From Dolomedes plantarius (lineage: Eukaryota > Arthropoda > Arachnida > Araneae > Dolomedidae), in assembly GCA_907164885.2 (NCBI GenBank), contig OU015491.1, positions 115,803,288 to 115,867,287 of the forward strand: a stretch of 64,000 bases of DNA. Reading direction: 5' to 3'. A program made the position numbers and the translations under genes. Position 1 is the first letter of the stretch, and each line of letters starts with the position of its first letter. The notes beneath the pieces were generated by a model, which searched no databases, had not been told where the DNA came from, and worked only from the letters and a program-made list of their open reading frames with translations. Positions 32,719 to 45,562 of the stretch are shown here, in pieces.

Positions 32719-34300
32719 CCTGCATTCAACTGCGAAGGAAACATTTAAATAAAGCCCTTGCATATACGAAGAATTCAGCGACAGAAACACAGCATAATAA
32801 ATGCTCTTCTCCATTTTCTAATTATTTACCTTTAATTGTTTGCTCTACTTATGTTCAGAGAAAATAATAATTACATGACATTCCCAACATAAAATTTGCC
32901 AACATTTATAGTTACAAGCTTGAATACATTTTGGATAAACTCACCTTTTAGAAGCTTGTTTGTTCCTTTGTTGAGTTCTACGCTTTCTTTAACGCAGAAA
33001 ACACTGAAAAAAGAAGCATACGTATGGCATTATTACAGAGCGTATACTACAAACCATTTTTAGAGAATTCCTTTCAAAAAGAACCTCTCATTCATATATT
33101 TCTTTAATCTTATCTTACATATTACAGCCCTTTTGTACCTCTTTTTTTTCTCTACGAAAATGTTTCATTCAAATAGAAAAAGGACTTTGTCAGGAATGAA
33201 TAGGAGAATAAATTATTTTCCTTTATTCGACAACATTATATACAAGGAATCTAGAAAAAATCTATCCACCGTTCAAACGAACATGAAAATTGTTTGTATA
33301 TTTATGCTTCAAGTGATTAATTCTAGCTGTTTAAAGTATATTGGCTAACTATGGAAATTGTCTGATGAACAGTAAACTAGATATTTCATTGCGAGTTTCA
33401 TGACTATTAAAATATGCTAAATCAAAAATCCAAATAACCATCTTATTTAAAATTTAAAAGGGGATTACTTAATATTAATAAGAAATAAATTCGTAATAAA
33501 ATATCACATGCTGTTTATTTTTTAATCAAATATAAATGCGTGTCATTCATTTGTATTTAGAAGGATTATTATGTTTGTAAACATACTATGACAAAAATAG
33601 TACGCATTAATTTTTTTTTAATTTTAAAAATTACAAATATTATAAATTGTATAAAGCCTCAAATATCAAGGGATATTTAAGGTTATAAACACTTGCTTAG
33701 ATTTAAAGTACTGTAAAAAAAATTTCATGTCATAAGTAGCTAAGTCGATGATATCGATTCTTTCTATAACCCTGATGTAATAAGATATATCTACAAGCAA
33801 ACAAAAGTTTTATATCCTTTTACATAATTATGGCTGAAAATTGTGAGAAACGACTTAATACTGTGTCCCCAATTTAAAAGAAAATAGAAATATTATTTAA
33901 ATTCATCTGAAGGAACGATAAATTAAAGTCATTTATAGCGTATTGTGTTAAATGTATTTTCTGCCACTAAAGTAAACAGTCTGATGGCATTGTAAAGAAA
34001 AGTTTTGTTTATGGCAAGCACAAAGTTAAATGAAAACCGTCTGGGTGGAAAGAAAAATAGAATATTTTCATGGAGGACTTTAAGAACTCCTCTTGGATCA
34101 AAATACATAAATAGTTGTCTTTTTATCTACCCATATTACATCATTATTTGCTAACAGTTGTGGCACATTTCCATTCCTTTTTATAGATTAATCGATATTT
34201 TGAATCATTGATAATAGTATATCAATAGAATAAAGTTTACCGAAGTGACTAACAAGGTTTCAAATATTACGGTATTTCTTTCATATCAAGAAATTAACTC
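32719..34300. other. AT-rich non-coding DNA
   Basis: No gene or element recognised. Confidence 0.6.
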
Positions 34301-34329
34301 CCTAAATTTTATTTTCAATGAAAAATAAG

Positions 34330-35395
34330 TCTTGAAAAACATCAGCCCCTCTTTTATTCCTCCTTTATTCCTGAAATTAGTTGTAGAGGAGTAAAACAAA
34401 CACATATGAATGGAATAAAACAGAGGTACTGAAGTTACGTAAACAGGAATTAAATCTTACAATACTTTTTTTAGTTTAAGAAATTCTCTAAATTTTATTT
34501 GAAAGTAAGTCAGGCATAAAAAAATTCAGCCCCTCCTTAAATCCTGTGCAGCTCGTTGAATGGGATTTAGGTTTCAGAGTATCTAAGAAGAGGGTTGATT
34601 GTACAGCTTTAATGGGAAAAGTACATCATCAATTTCTCCATGGACCATGTTTAGAATCCGATTGCGTTCACAAACTTAGTGTCCCTAAGTGCTCCCACCA
34701 AGTTTGCATTTTTCTCCAGCACCAATATTATTTTGGTTCTCTAAATACTTGCTCTCTTTCACATAATATGATGAAACTATCTCCCTAAATTTTATTTTCA
34801 ACGGAAGTCAATCATAAAGAACATCAACCCCTCCTTCATTCCTATGCAACTGGTTGAATAGGAGTTAGGTTTCAGAGGATCTAAGAAAAGGGTTGATTGT
34901 ACAGTTATAATGGGAAAAGTACATCATCAATTTCTCCATCGATCATGTTTAGAATCCGATTGCGTTCACAAACTTAGTGTCCCTATGTGCTCCCACCAAG
35001 CTTGCAATTTTCTCCAGCGCCAATATTATTTTGGATCTCGAATTACTTGCTGTCTTTCACATATGATGAAACTATCTCCCTAAATTTTATTTTCAACGGA
35101 AGTCAGTCATAAAAAACATCAGACCCTCCTTAATTCCTGTGGAACTGGTTGCAGAGGAACTAAGAAGAGGGTTGATCTTACAGAATTAATGGGAAAAGTG
35201 TATCATCAATTTCTCCATCGATCATTTTTATAATCCGATTGCCTTCACAAACTTAAAATCCCTATGTGCGTCCACCAAGATTGCAGCTTTAACCAGCACC
35301 AATATTATTTTGGCGCTCAAAATACTTAATCTCTATTTGTTTCATAGCATGGATCTATCTTCCTAAATTTTATTTTCAACGAAAGTAAGACAAAA
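34330..35395 (+). repeat. Tandem repeat, ~295-bp units
   Basis: Units start near 34528, 34827 and 35119 (cagcccctcctt-like), with a partial one at about 34345. They share gggttgat.gtaca, catcatcaatttctccat, ttcacaaactta and ctccctaaattttattttca. A further partial copy lies beyond an intervening array at 36480-36720. Confidence 0.88.
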
Positions 35396-35401
35396 AATTT
35401 C

Positions 35402-35805
35402 AGGTAGTCTCTTCTAACGAAACTACCACGGGTTATTAACGTGGAATTTTTTTTTACAATAAAATTCCTACAGACGAAGAGAAGGATGAGTGATAACCCC
35501 ATGCAGAATAGGTTGATGGTAAGAAAAATAAATTACATATGTCAGAAAATTGCTCCATCTAGGGAAATAAAAACTGTATAATTCGAAATTAATAATTCGC
35601 AAGAAGCGGAGATCCTAATCTTTAAAATGGTGCCTCATTTATCGATTTTGTTTACGTATGAAGGAATAAAAAGGGATAAAACAAAAAACGCCTTTTACAA
35701 ATAATATTCTGCCACTCTTGATGTATAACTAGCAACGACGGTTTTAACGTCTGAAATTTTGCTTTACCGCGGACCGTTATTAAGGAACTTAATCCTACGT
35801 TAAAA
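35402..35805. mobile_element. TIR repeat family, copy 1
   Basis: The left part (tctcttctaacgaaactacc, then ttattaacgt) and the right part (acggttttaacgtctgaaat ... ttaatcctacgttaa) match 40792-41340. Inward-facing TTAACGTAGGATTA-like ends suggest a MITE. Confidence 0.55.
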
Positions 35806-35849
35806 CATCACCCTTCTTAATGGGTTAATTCCTCTGAACTGGTTGCAGA

Positions 35850-36480
35850 GGAATAAAACATATACTACCGAATAAACAGATATCAATAGAATAATACAGA
35901 GATGCAAAGTGGTGTAACAAGTTATTAAGTCTCACGCAATATATTTCGTATCAAGAAATTATTCTCCTAAATTATATTTTTAAAGGAAGTAAAGCAAACA
36001 GATATCAATAGAATAATACAGAGATGCAAAGTGACGAAACAAGGAATTAAGTCTCACGCTATTTATTTCGTATCAAGAAATTATCCTCCTAAATTATATT
36101 TTCAAAGGAAGTAAAGCAAACAGATATCAATAGAATAATACAGAGATGCAAAGTGACGAAACAAGGAACTAAGTCTCATGCTATTTATTTCGTAACAAGA
36201 AATTATCCTCCTAAATTATATTTTCAAAGGAAGTAAAGCAAACGGATATCAATAGAAAAATACAGAGATGCAAAGTGGCGAAACAAGGAATTAAGTCTCA
36301 TGCTATTTATTTCGTATCAAGAAATTATCCTCCTAAATTATAATTTCAAAATAAATAAAGCAAACAGATATCAATAGAATAATACAGAGATGCAAAGTGA
36401 TGTAACAAGGCATTAAGTCTTACACTATTTATTTCGTATCAAGAAATCGTCTGCCTAAATTGTATTTTCAAAAGAAGTAA
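35850..36480 (+). repeat. Tandem array, ~122-bp unit, five copies
   Basis: The marker cagatatcaatagaa recurs at about 35877, 36000, 36121, 36244 and 36366. Copies are more than 90% identical. The array interrupts the 295-bp repeat series. Confidence 0.93.
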
Positions 36481-36720
36481 GTCATAAAAAGTATCAGCTC
36501 TTGTTTAATTCCTGTGCAACTGGTTGCAGAGGAACTAAGAATGGGTTGATCATACAGCATTGATGAAAAAAAAGTACAAAATCAATTTTTCCATCGATCA
36601 TTTTTAGAATCCAATTTCGTTCACAAACTTAGTGTCCCTAAGTGCCACGAGAAAGTTTGCAACTTTCTCCAGCACCAATATTATTTCGGCTCTCGAAATG
36701 CTTATGCTCTATTTTATTCG
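36481..36720 (+). repeat. Partial 295-bp repeat unit
   Basis: It resumes the 34.3-35.4 kb family (cagctcttgtttaattcctgtgcaac and following). ORFs read through it are by-products of the repeat. Confidence 0.75.
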
Positions 36721-36729
36721 GGGTTGTTT

Positions 36730-38150
36730 CATTTTCTCTCCTTCCGCAGGACAAGAAAAAAAATTGTGGAAGATTTTTATTCTTAACTTCGTCACAAGCC
36801 AACATCAGAAGAATTTTAATCTCTTCAACAAGTGTGCGAATTCTTTTATTTCATTGTACATTTTTCCTTTTCAAATGTCTCTTTCGATTCCTGCCGTTTT
36901 AGAACTTTTGTAAGAATGTTTTATTTTATCCATTTGCAAGATATTTCGAGAAACTTTAGTCTCTCTGAAACTGAAATTGAAGCAGTAAGATTAGGTAACA
37001 GACATCTCCTTTTTCAACTACTTTCGAGGAAAATACGATTTGACAAAATAGTCTAGGAGTATTTTGTAACATAAAACACTATAGTATTATAATAGTAAAA
37101 TATTTCATTGGGTGTAGTATTGAGTTACGTTAGTTCTAAAAAATGAATAGCTAATTAACTCAGTGCTAAAGATTTCTGTTTGAAGCAAACTATTTTACAC
37201 TGCAATTTATGCTTTGCAAAAACCATCATTATTATGTTCAAGCTTTTATCTATTTTTTTTATATGGACACAATAAAGTATACAAAGAATTTCCTGTAAGT
37301 ATAACCTTTCAAGTTTGACTATATTTTTAGAGATATTTCATTAAAACATAAAATTAATTATATTTATACTTCTTTTACATAATTTACATCATAAATTATG
37401 AATCCGATCTTCCCATGCTACCTTCAAATCAAAGAATTATCATAATCGATTACCATATGTTGATATTAGAATAAAATTTGTTTAAGAACACCTTAAGAAT
37501 AGTTAGTTTAAGAATGCACGAATGATTTGAATAATTAGTTTAAGAATAAGAGAATCGTGTAAATTATTAGTTTAATCATAGATGAATCATGTTAAACATG
37601 ACTGAAGAACTTACTTATCTAGTATAATTTCTTTTTACTGCTATATTTCTTTTTTTTACCTTCTTTGTTAATCACTTTCATAATTCTCCTTTACATACCC
37701 TATGGAGCTGCAAGTAGCTTAAAGGTTAATAAACCTAAATAGAATGGACTGTAAATTTTAAAGAATGACGCAATTCCCTTGAATTATATTTTATTCTTCG
37801 AATAGCGAAGCAGCCGTCTGCCATCGCTGAGTACCATCATAAACTGGCCGTTGCCACACAAGGTTCAGTAATACAGATTACAAATAAAAGTTACAAGTAA
37901 AGAAAACGATATTTGAATGACGTCACAAATCTCAAACAATATGTTTCGAGTATTAGTATGCGTCATAGCCCAAACACCCTATAACTGCTCATTTTATTAT
38001 ATTAATATTCTGTATTTCAGTCAAAGTTTGAATTCCAATTTTGGACATTCTGGTATTCCCTCAAACGTTACTCTACTGAATTAATCACTTAATCTAATGG
38101 GAGATTTGTGCTGGTTCTCTCCTTTTAGTAGGTCGGTGACGAGATAACTC
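36730..38150. other. AT-rich non-coding DNA
   Basis: No supported gene. The short overlapping ORFs at 36632-37056 show no domain. Confidence 0.55.
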
Positions 38151-39075
38151 TCTGAGGTAATGTGCTCGAAAATTTTTTTAAGTTCTTCGACAGACAGCGA
38201 CATCTCATTTGGTTCCGTTATATCTGGCAAAGAAAGCGAACATCTAGAACCGTTTCGTTGCATGCATTTGCTATAGGTACCACAACGACTTCACTCTCAG
38301 TGCGTGAACCAATCAAGTTGCATGTATTGTCAGTAGATGCTATAGTAAATTAATGTACCCATCCAATATTTTCGCTTTTTGATAGACAGCGATTTGTCAT
38401 TGGGGACGATATAACTGGTAAGCTCAAAAGATACGTCGTTCCACCAATTAGGCATGCGACAAACGTAAAACCTGATGACTGATTGTCGTCTGATCGGCGA
38501 CGGCAACCCCACCTCGCACTGAGAAACTCAGGTACGTATTTATTTAGGACTGACGGAGCAACAGGAGCTAACACCATACGGCGAAAGTCAAGGTCCCAGC
38601 GTCCATCAATATAACTGGTAAAGAAAACGAGCATTTAACGCCAACTCGTTGCATGTATTGGATCTAGCTACCTCAATGACTTCACTCTCAGTGTGTGAAC
38701 CAATCTCGTTGCATGTATTGGCAGTAGCTGCTATAGTAAATTAATGTAGACATCCAGTATTTTCTTTTTTCGATAGACGGCGATTTGTCATTAGGGGCCA
38801 ATATAACTGATAAAGAAAACGAGCATTTAGCGCCATCTCGTTGCATGTATTGGATCTAGCTACCTCAATGACTTCACTCTCTGTGCGTCAACCAATCTGG
38901 TTACATGTATTGGTAGTAGCTGCTATAGTAAATTAATGTAGCCATCTAGTATTTTTGTTTTTCTATAGACGGAGATTCGTCATTAGGGACGATATATCTG
39001 GTAAAGAAAACGAACATTTATTGCCATCCAATCTGGTTACACGTATTGGCAGAGCTGCTGCAGTAAATTAATCTA
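38150..39075 (+). repeat. Tandem repeat, ~191-bp unit, four copies
   Basis: The marker gacagcgattt/gacggcgattt recurs at 38189, 38382, 38771 and 38962. The step of 389 between the second and third is explained by a 200-bp insertion at 38409-38621. Confidence 0.88.
38422..38608. mobile_element. 187-bp unidentified insertion with 13-bp target duplication
   Basis: ATATAACTGGTAA occurs at 38409-38421 and again at 38609-38621, flanking an insert absent from the sister repeat units. The insert is clearly less AT-rich than its surroundings and has an open minus-strand frame (WDLDFRRMVLAPVAPSVL...). The duplication length fits target-primed retrotransposition. There is no poly-A, and I do not recognise the sequence. 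Confidence 0.7.
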
Positions 39076-39159
39076 GTATTTTCGTTCATCTGGCAATCAA
39101 ACTCATCTTCTTTTCATGACTGCCTTCCATGTAACACAGCAGCGTAATATTCATATATT

Positions 39160-39520
39160 ATATTGCAGCAAGACAGAGACGTATTAACATAATTGAAGCA
39201 AAAGAAAAGCGTGCATTGCGTCATAATCTTCGAGCAGCCTGCATTTACCCAATTACTCTGAAGAAGTAAATTCTTTAGTCTTCATGTTAATTTACGAGGG
39301 ACGTTTAGGTCTGCTCTGAAGTCGAGTGAAATCATTGTGATAGTGGTAAGAGGCGGAGAAATCGTTGTAAGGGGATTAAATGTGTGCTATAAATTTCTTT
39401 CGAGAATCCAGTTGCACCTCTGCATATTTTGATGGAGTTTCAAATATCCTTTAATTAGGTGCACTAGCATTAATTAGTACACGGGAAATATCAAAGATAA
39501 GGAGAGTTTATGGATATACT
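39160..39520. promoter_or_regulatory. Motif-dense non-coding block, possible enhancer
   Basis: A complex stretch with TTAATTAG (39451), ATTAATTAG (39470) and TCAAAGATAAGG (39491, combining TCF-like and GATA-like motifs). It differs in texture from flanking repeats. Enhancer function is a guess. Confidence 0.25.
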
Positions 39521-39790
39521 CTGACACAGTAAACAATAAAGGACTGAACGTCCAGTAAAATTTTGAATTTATCGAATTAATATATGAGAATTTCAGTCTA
39601 TTTTTATTTACTTATGATTATTAATTATGAATTTTTTCTCAAAATTAAATTATTTTAATGAATACGTATTATTTTTTAAAACTTACAAATTAAGTTGTGT
39701 AGAGGATAGAAGAATTATTCTAACTTTTTTAACACCTGCGAGTGTGATAGAATGTTATTAGAACATTTTAAGATCAGTAAATGAGGACAT

Positions 39791-40005
39791 GGGGCGGCCC
39801 CGTGGTACAGCGCGCTGGATTTTGTTGCTGAGGATGCTCGGATCGAATCCCGGCGTTACGCCACGAAAAGTCCGCCGTTTGTGTCGTCCTTTCATAGGGG
39901 GTAATGCAGTCCGCCTATATGGTGCCCCCATAATAAAATGGACAGTAAACTGCGGCGTTGTGTAGGTGAATGTTTGACTACAAGTGCTTCCGCATTGGTA
40001 TAAAA
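39791..40005 (+). mobile_element. tRNA-derived SINE (plus strand)
   Basis: Head GGGGCGGCCCCGTGGTACAG (A box GTGGTACAGCGCGCTGG) with B box GGATCGAATCCC. The body holds CTATATGGTGCCCCCATAAT and the tail AAGTGCTTCCGCATTGG. Confidence 0.85.
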
Positions 40006-40790
40006 CAATTAGTAAATAGTTGATTAGTAAAAAAACCTCTAAAATTGACGTTCTCTCAGACCGAAAATATTTTGTGAAAATTGTATCTTCAATTATTGCA
40101 AGGCTAACAACACATTAAATTTCCGCTAGAGATTGCGTAAAATCGCATTAGATTATTCAATGAAGGAGGATAAACTAAGACAAAATGTGACTTAAAAAAT
40201 TAAGCCAATATCTTCAGGAGGAATTCAAGAAAGGATTTCCCTGACGGAGACACAAATTATTTTTAACAACATTAGACGTAAACCAAACACAATAATTTCA
40301 GAGTTAGCGCGAGTTTGCTCGGAAGAATACAAAGATTTAATGAATGATGTCATCGAGTGGCGGGAAGCGAAGGAGCAGCACATCTAAGCAAACTGACATC
40401 GGCACAATTCCTAGAGACGATGCGGAGTGATTTGAAATTCAAGCTGAAAAAAAGGGACACATAAGAAAAAAAATTCAGGAGAAGTCTTAAAAGATAAATA
40501 TAAGACTAAATGACTTTAATAATCCCTATGTCGAAAAAAAATGCTGTCACGGGTTGAAATGAGAATATGGAGTCATCATTGAAAAAAGGAAAAGCATCAG
40601 AGATCGCTGAATTAGAAAAAAGAATCGGTTTAAGTAAAGGACCATTTTGAAAATCGAAAAATAGAAATATTCACTACTTCTCAAAAACATGGACATATAC
40701 CTGTATTTTAAAATATAATACACTTGGAAATTATCAAAACGAAGAATCCACTCAACTATTAAGTTGTGCAAACAGTAATTAAAAAAAAAT
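40006..40790. other. A-rich non-coding DNA
   Basis: The plus strand is markedly A-rich. No gene recognised. Confidence 0.5.
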
Positions 40791-40791
40791 C

Positions 40792-41340
40792 CAGGTACTC
40801 TCTTCTAACGAAACTACCGCGGTTTATTAACGTAGGATTACTTATCGTTGCCAACTTCTTTTGTATGTATATATGTATCTATATATATGTACGTTTGTAT
40901 ATATCTGTACGTCGGAGGTAAACTATCATAAGTCAATTTTCTTCATTTTCGATATTTGCATATAATTGACTCCTTTTGGATGGAGCTTCTTTGAGGAAAA
41001 CTGTCATACATGCAAAACAAGATGGTGGATTAAATTTGGACTTATAAACTATCGCATATGTAAGTCCGGATGAGAGGTAAACCATCACAAAGCTGTCCTG
41101 AAAACCTCTCCTGAAAAATTTGAAGTTTGCATATATGATAGTTTACCACTGACGTACAGATATATACATATATGTATGTAAAAATTTTGACGCATCTTGG
41201 TACTTTCTGTATAACTTGTCCAAGCGATAGACTGGGTTTGGCGAGCTTCCAAAATTATAACTCGCGAGGACGGACGGACGGTTTTAACGTCTGAAATTTT
41301 CCTTTCCGCAGGACCTTTATGGAGGAACGTTATCCTGCGT
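40792..41340. mobile_element. TIR repeat family, copy 2, with nested fold-back
   Basis: It shares both ends with 35402-35805. The middle contains a separate inverted repeat: ATATCTGTACGTC then GGTAAACTATCAT at 40900-40932 and its inverted copy at 41135-41167. So one element has probably inserted into another. Confidence 0.6.
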
Positions 41341-42430
41341 TAAAATATTCATTAAGGCAAAATGAAATATTTGGCAAAATATTTCAAGTTGGATAAGTGG
41401 TTTCAAATATCTACTTTTATATAGTGTATATAAGTATAAAAAATTTGACCTAAAGACAAACAGATGAAAATCCCTCAAATTTAAATGAGGCAAAGTTAAA
41501 TTAGGATAAGCAGCTAATTTAAAAAGGAATGTAAGGTTACAGAAAAATAAATTAAATTATATTACAAAAACAAACAATATACAAAGCTATGTCAGCATAA
41601 TAGAATGAGAAAAATAGATTAATATAGGCTATCGCCGGAGGAGTTAGAAATTATCATAATAATGTAGGATTAAATACATAGATAGTGGAGAATCAGAAAG
41701 AGTAGATAAAAAAAGAAATTTACTATAATAACAAACCTAGAGTAATATGAATCAGAGAAATGAATAGAAAATAAATTTAGTCAACAGGAAAAAAAACTTA
41801 TAATTCTAAGAAAAAGCCCTCACACAGCGGCAGATAATAATGAACTGGTTATAGATAAGCAAAATGAAAAGGAAGAAATACTATTATTAAATAAAATACG
41901 GGAAATATTATAAATTACGATCAAGACATATACCATAATTTTATGACGCCAAGAGGATGAAATTAGTTTCAGAAAATTAAGAAAAGGAAGAGAATATATT
42001 CAGTTGTTATTAAAATGAAGGAACATTAATAAACCAACAAAACATGTTTTTTATAGAAATCGAATTAAAATTTGACTCTAGAAAAATGACAATGATACAT
42101 GGGGAAAAAATGCTAGGGGCATAAATTTAATACAGATTAATACGTTGGCAAATAAAGATACAAGCATAAATGTCAATATTCATCACTTAGTAGCAACGCT
42201 TTTATAAAAAAATTTATTTCCGTTTAATGTTGCACTCTTTATCATCAAAATCATTGATGAATAGCGAATTATTCAGTACATTCGTAAAAGTTGCACGAAT
42301 GAATCATCATACGAAAATTCTAGAGTTAATTAAGAGAAATTTTCTATTTTTAAAAACAGTAGAAATGCCATTTAATTACAAAAATATGTATAATTTTAGC
42401 AAGAGAAAATATTCACTAGTTGTATAACAT
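41341..42430. other. A-rich non-coding DNA
   Basis: Strongly A-rich plus strand, possibly a decayed retroelement. No domain can be read. Confidence 0.45.
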
Positions 42431-42435
42431 TATTA

Positions 42436-43020
42436 GGGTGAGTGTCTCAAATATCGTTCCTGTGCCTAATATCGCCTACTCGTGTTTCTAAAGTATGATT
42501 CGCGCTATGTATGGGAAAATGCAGTAACTTCTTAGTTCTGGGTTTGTAATAACAGCGGTGATAGCGAAAACGCTCTTATCACTGACAACAGAAATTGTAT
42601 GGCGTCTGAAGTTGTTTTGGCTGTTGTCTTCGTAAACTTTGGCTCCAAAGAATCAGAATCCAGTGAATGACCAGGTAGGTGCATCCAAATTCTAATTCTG
42701 CTTATACCATTTGAAAGGGCATTAAACAGAGACTTTTCTAGCAACGACTTTTAACAAGTGCTCCTAATTTCGCCTGGTAGTCGGTAAGAGGAACAGATGT
42801 AGGCGATATTAGGAACCGCTCTGGAGTTCACTGGAAATTTCAATTTTTCCAATTTAGCTGCATAACTTAAACTGGCACTGGTTTTGGAGCACTGGTTTTT
42901 GGTTGATCTCAGGATACCAAAGGAAATAGTTCTTAGGGATGTTTCCAGCCTAATCTGAAACTAAAAAGTGGATGAAATGTCGAAAAAAAGTTAGAGTAGG
43001 CGATATTTGGAAGGCATACC
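42436..43020. mobile_element. Possible TIR element with repeated 15-mer
   Basis: CCTAATATCGCCTAC at 42465, a variant at 42764, and inverted copies at 42799-42813 and 42996-43010. The pair at 42465/42799 suggests a short inverted-repeat element. Boundaries are unclear. Confidence 0.4.
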
Positions 43021-45240
43021 TTATACTTCTTGTAAAATATAAAATTATTTTAGTTGACAAACAAAATGGAAAAACGATTAAATCTAAGCAAATTCTTGTG
43101 AATCAGATGAAGTAGAGTGAATAAATTCATTCATAGCTAAAATTTTAGAAAAGCAAGAATAAAAGATTAAAATAATCAACTGTAAGAGAGAAAAGCGATG
43201 AATCTATTATTTAGGGAGACTTATTTCATGGATCTCATTAAATGCGGACCCTTTGGAGGTAAACTGATACAAAAACCGGTTATAGCAGGAACAGTCTTTT
43301 GACAAATAACATCCTGCTCGCAGTAAACCCGAAAAAAAGCGGATTGTTTACATAGTATGTCAACGCATTTACAAACAACTGAAACACACGTAAGTGTTAA
43401 GGTAAATATTGATACTCATTTGCACAAAGAAGCATCGTTTGAAGTTAGTAAAAATCAAAGAGAAAATGATAAAGCATAGTATTGGTGGGAAAAAACCCTG
43501 TTATTAAATAAATAACGACGAATACATCAATTTGTACCGGTATCATTTTGTATCTGATAAAGACGGTAGGTAAATAATTCCCGAAAATAAACGAAACGAG
43601 ACACAATTGGATGATTCAAGACACACAAAAAAAAAAAGCAATTACGGCAATTACTGATACTTGTGCCAAAATTTATGATAGTAAACAGATTACAGTTTAA
43701 ATCTCATAGGAAAATATATATGGAGGTAAATGATCAGTATTTAATGTATAGGAATTATATTATCGAATGATATTCAGAATTGATTTTGTAACATGTTGCA
43801 AAAAACAAAGTTAATTAGGAACAATAACGTCATTTTAAAATCAACACAGTCATACGGTGTAACAATAGCTTCAAATAAAAGTGTACTGTAACTGTCATTA
43901 ATGTAATTACTGGCGTTAAACCGAAAGTAATAAAGAAAATCTCTGGGTAAAGTTTAGAACATGTATAATTAATTACTCTAGAAATCACAGTTACAAGGAA
44001 TGGATTACATTACACAGTACCAAACAATTAAAATAACAATTAGAGAAAAAAGTAAGTTGACTTAACATAGTTCAAAATTGGGCATCAGACCGGTAGGTCC
44101 ACTCTCGATGAGATCCACGCTCTCTCTGTCTTATAAAAATGACAGCACAACGTAAGTTGCATGCACAGTCTATCTGTATGGTGACGACATCTACATTTGA
44201 GGCTTGGAAGTATTATAACATGCGTTACAGTACTACATTAAGTAAATGACTGCAGATTGGGTATATCAAACAATAAATGGACATTTATAAGAGTCATCAA
44301 ACAAATGGTTTGTATAATTTTTATTTCGTAAATGGAAACTAATAGCTAGAGCGAAAGTGTACGCAAAGCAAAAATAAACTTAATAAATAATTTGTGGCGA
44401 CCGTATGACAGGAGCGATAATTGAGCTAGTGTCTCTAAACCTCAAGGCCAGTTCTGACCTCCTTAGTTAAAATGTGTTATGTGGAACCTTTTAATGTTAA
44501 TTTTTTCAGTGTTGTATCTTCATATGTTTTTCACTAAGTTAGAATGTTAGAATCTTCTTTCGGAGGCACTTAAAACCATCTAACATATTTCTCCTAACTG
44601 CATTTAAACGTGCATCCTAACCCCGTCGTATTTATCTCGAAAAGTTAAAGATGTTATTTAAGACACTTAACTAAGGAGGGGAATATTCTACAAACTAGAC
44701 TATCCTAGTATTGTGCGGAAACATTTTTTTTTCAAATACCTTCCCCTTTGCGTAATTTCTTTCTTCTTTATCTCGATGATATGTATGATGACCTGAACAT
44801 ATATTATTATTATTATTTATTTATTTGTTTATTTCCGACAACTCTGATTTTTTTCCCGTGCAAGAGCTGTTTCTCCAACAGAATCAATCGTGGGAGTTTG
44901 AAATTCTTCTCGTGAAACCCTTTACAAAACAGTCCAAATTACAAAAAAAAAACCTTAGTAACAAATTCAGCATCCTTGTTTCTGAAAGAAAACGAAATGG
45001 TTCCGCCTCTTAGAGTTTTGTATGTTGTGATTGCTACGTGGGGATGTCGCCAAGCATAGTTTCATTGTATTTTTGAGTTATACATATCTACAAACATAGT
45101 GATGCAAGTAATGACTTCACTTAACAATTTAGCAACACGATACTAAGCAGAACTTGGCAAGTAAAAAAAAAAAATCAAAGTATGCTGTTCAAAAATAACG
45201 GACATTACTTAGCATTAAAACTACAAGGTTTTAATAAACT
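43021..45240. other. A-rich non-coding DNA
   Basis: No supported gene. A fragment at 43520-43600 reads as a short open stretch (EYINLYRYHFVSDKDGR) followed by a stop; it may be an element fossil but is not identifiable. Confidence 0.45.
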
Positions 45241-45249
45241 TCCTAACTC

Positions 45250-45358
45250 ATCGGTTGCCCTCTAATGTAACCACCGTCAACTGGGAGCGAAGTTTGAATC
45301 TGTGTTTCCAAACATTGAAGCCGTTATGCTACCCTAACTGAACTACCCCCCGGGATGT
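45250..45358 (-). mobile_element. tRNA-like SINE head (minus strand)
   Basis: The minus strand reads GGGGTAGTTCAGTTAGGGTA (A box) and AGATTCAAACTTCG (B box). No intact acceptor stem was seen, so it is probably a SINE or pseudo-tRNA. Confidence 0.5.
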
Positions 45359-45562
45359 GAGGAAGTATTATTTTCACGCTCAAAGTATTGAAGAAAAGTT
45401 TTAATATTGATTTGAAGTATATTGGGAAATTTACATGAAAAAAATTCAAAAAATAATGTTGATGTTAAATCGATTATTTTCCCAAAATATTGTTTTTTTT
45501 TTGTTTTAATTATATGAGAAATATAAACCCATCCTCCTCTCAGATTCCAAAGAGCATTTTAA

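Noticed and set aside
34546..34788. 80-codon ORF as a gene
   Set aside because: Part of the 295-bp tandem repeat; sister units do not keep the frame.
36632..37056. Overlapping ORFs of 93, 86 and 74 codons
   Set aside because: Three frames over the same repeat-derived DNA; no domain or splice context.
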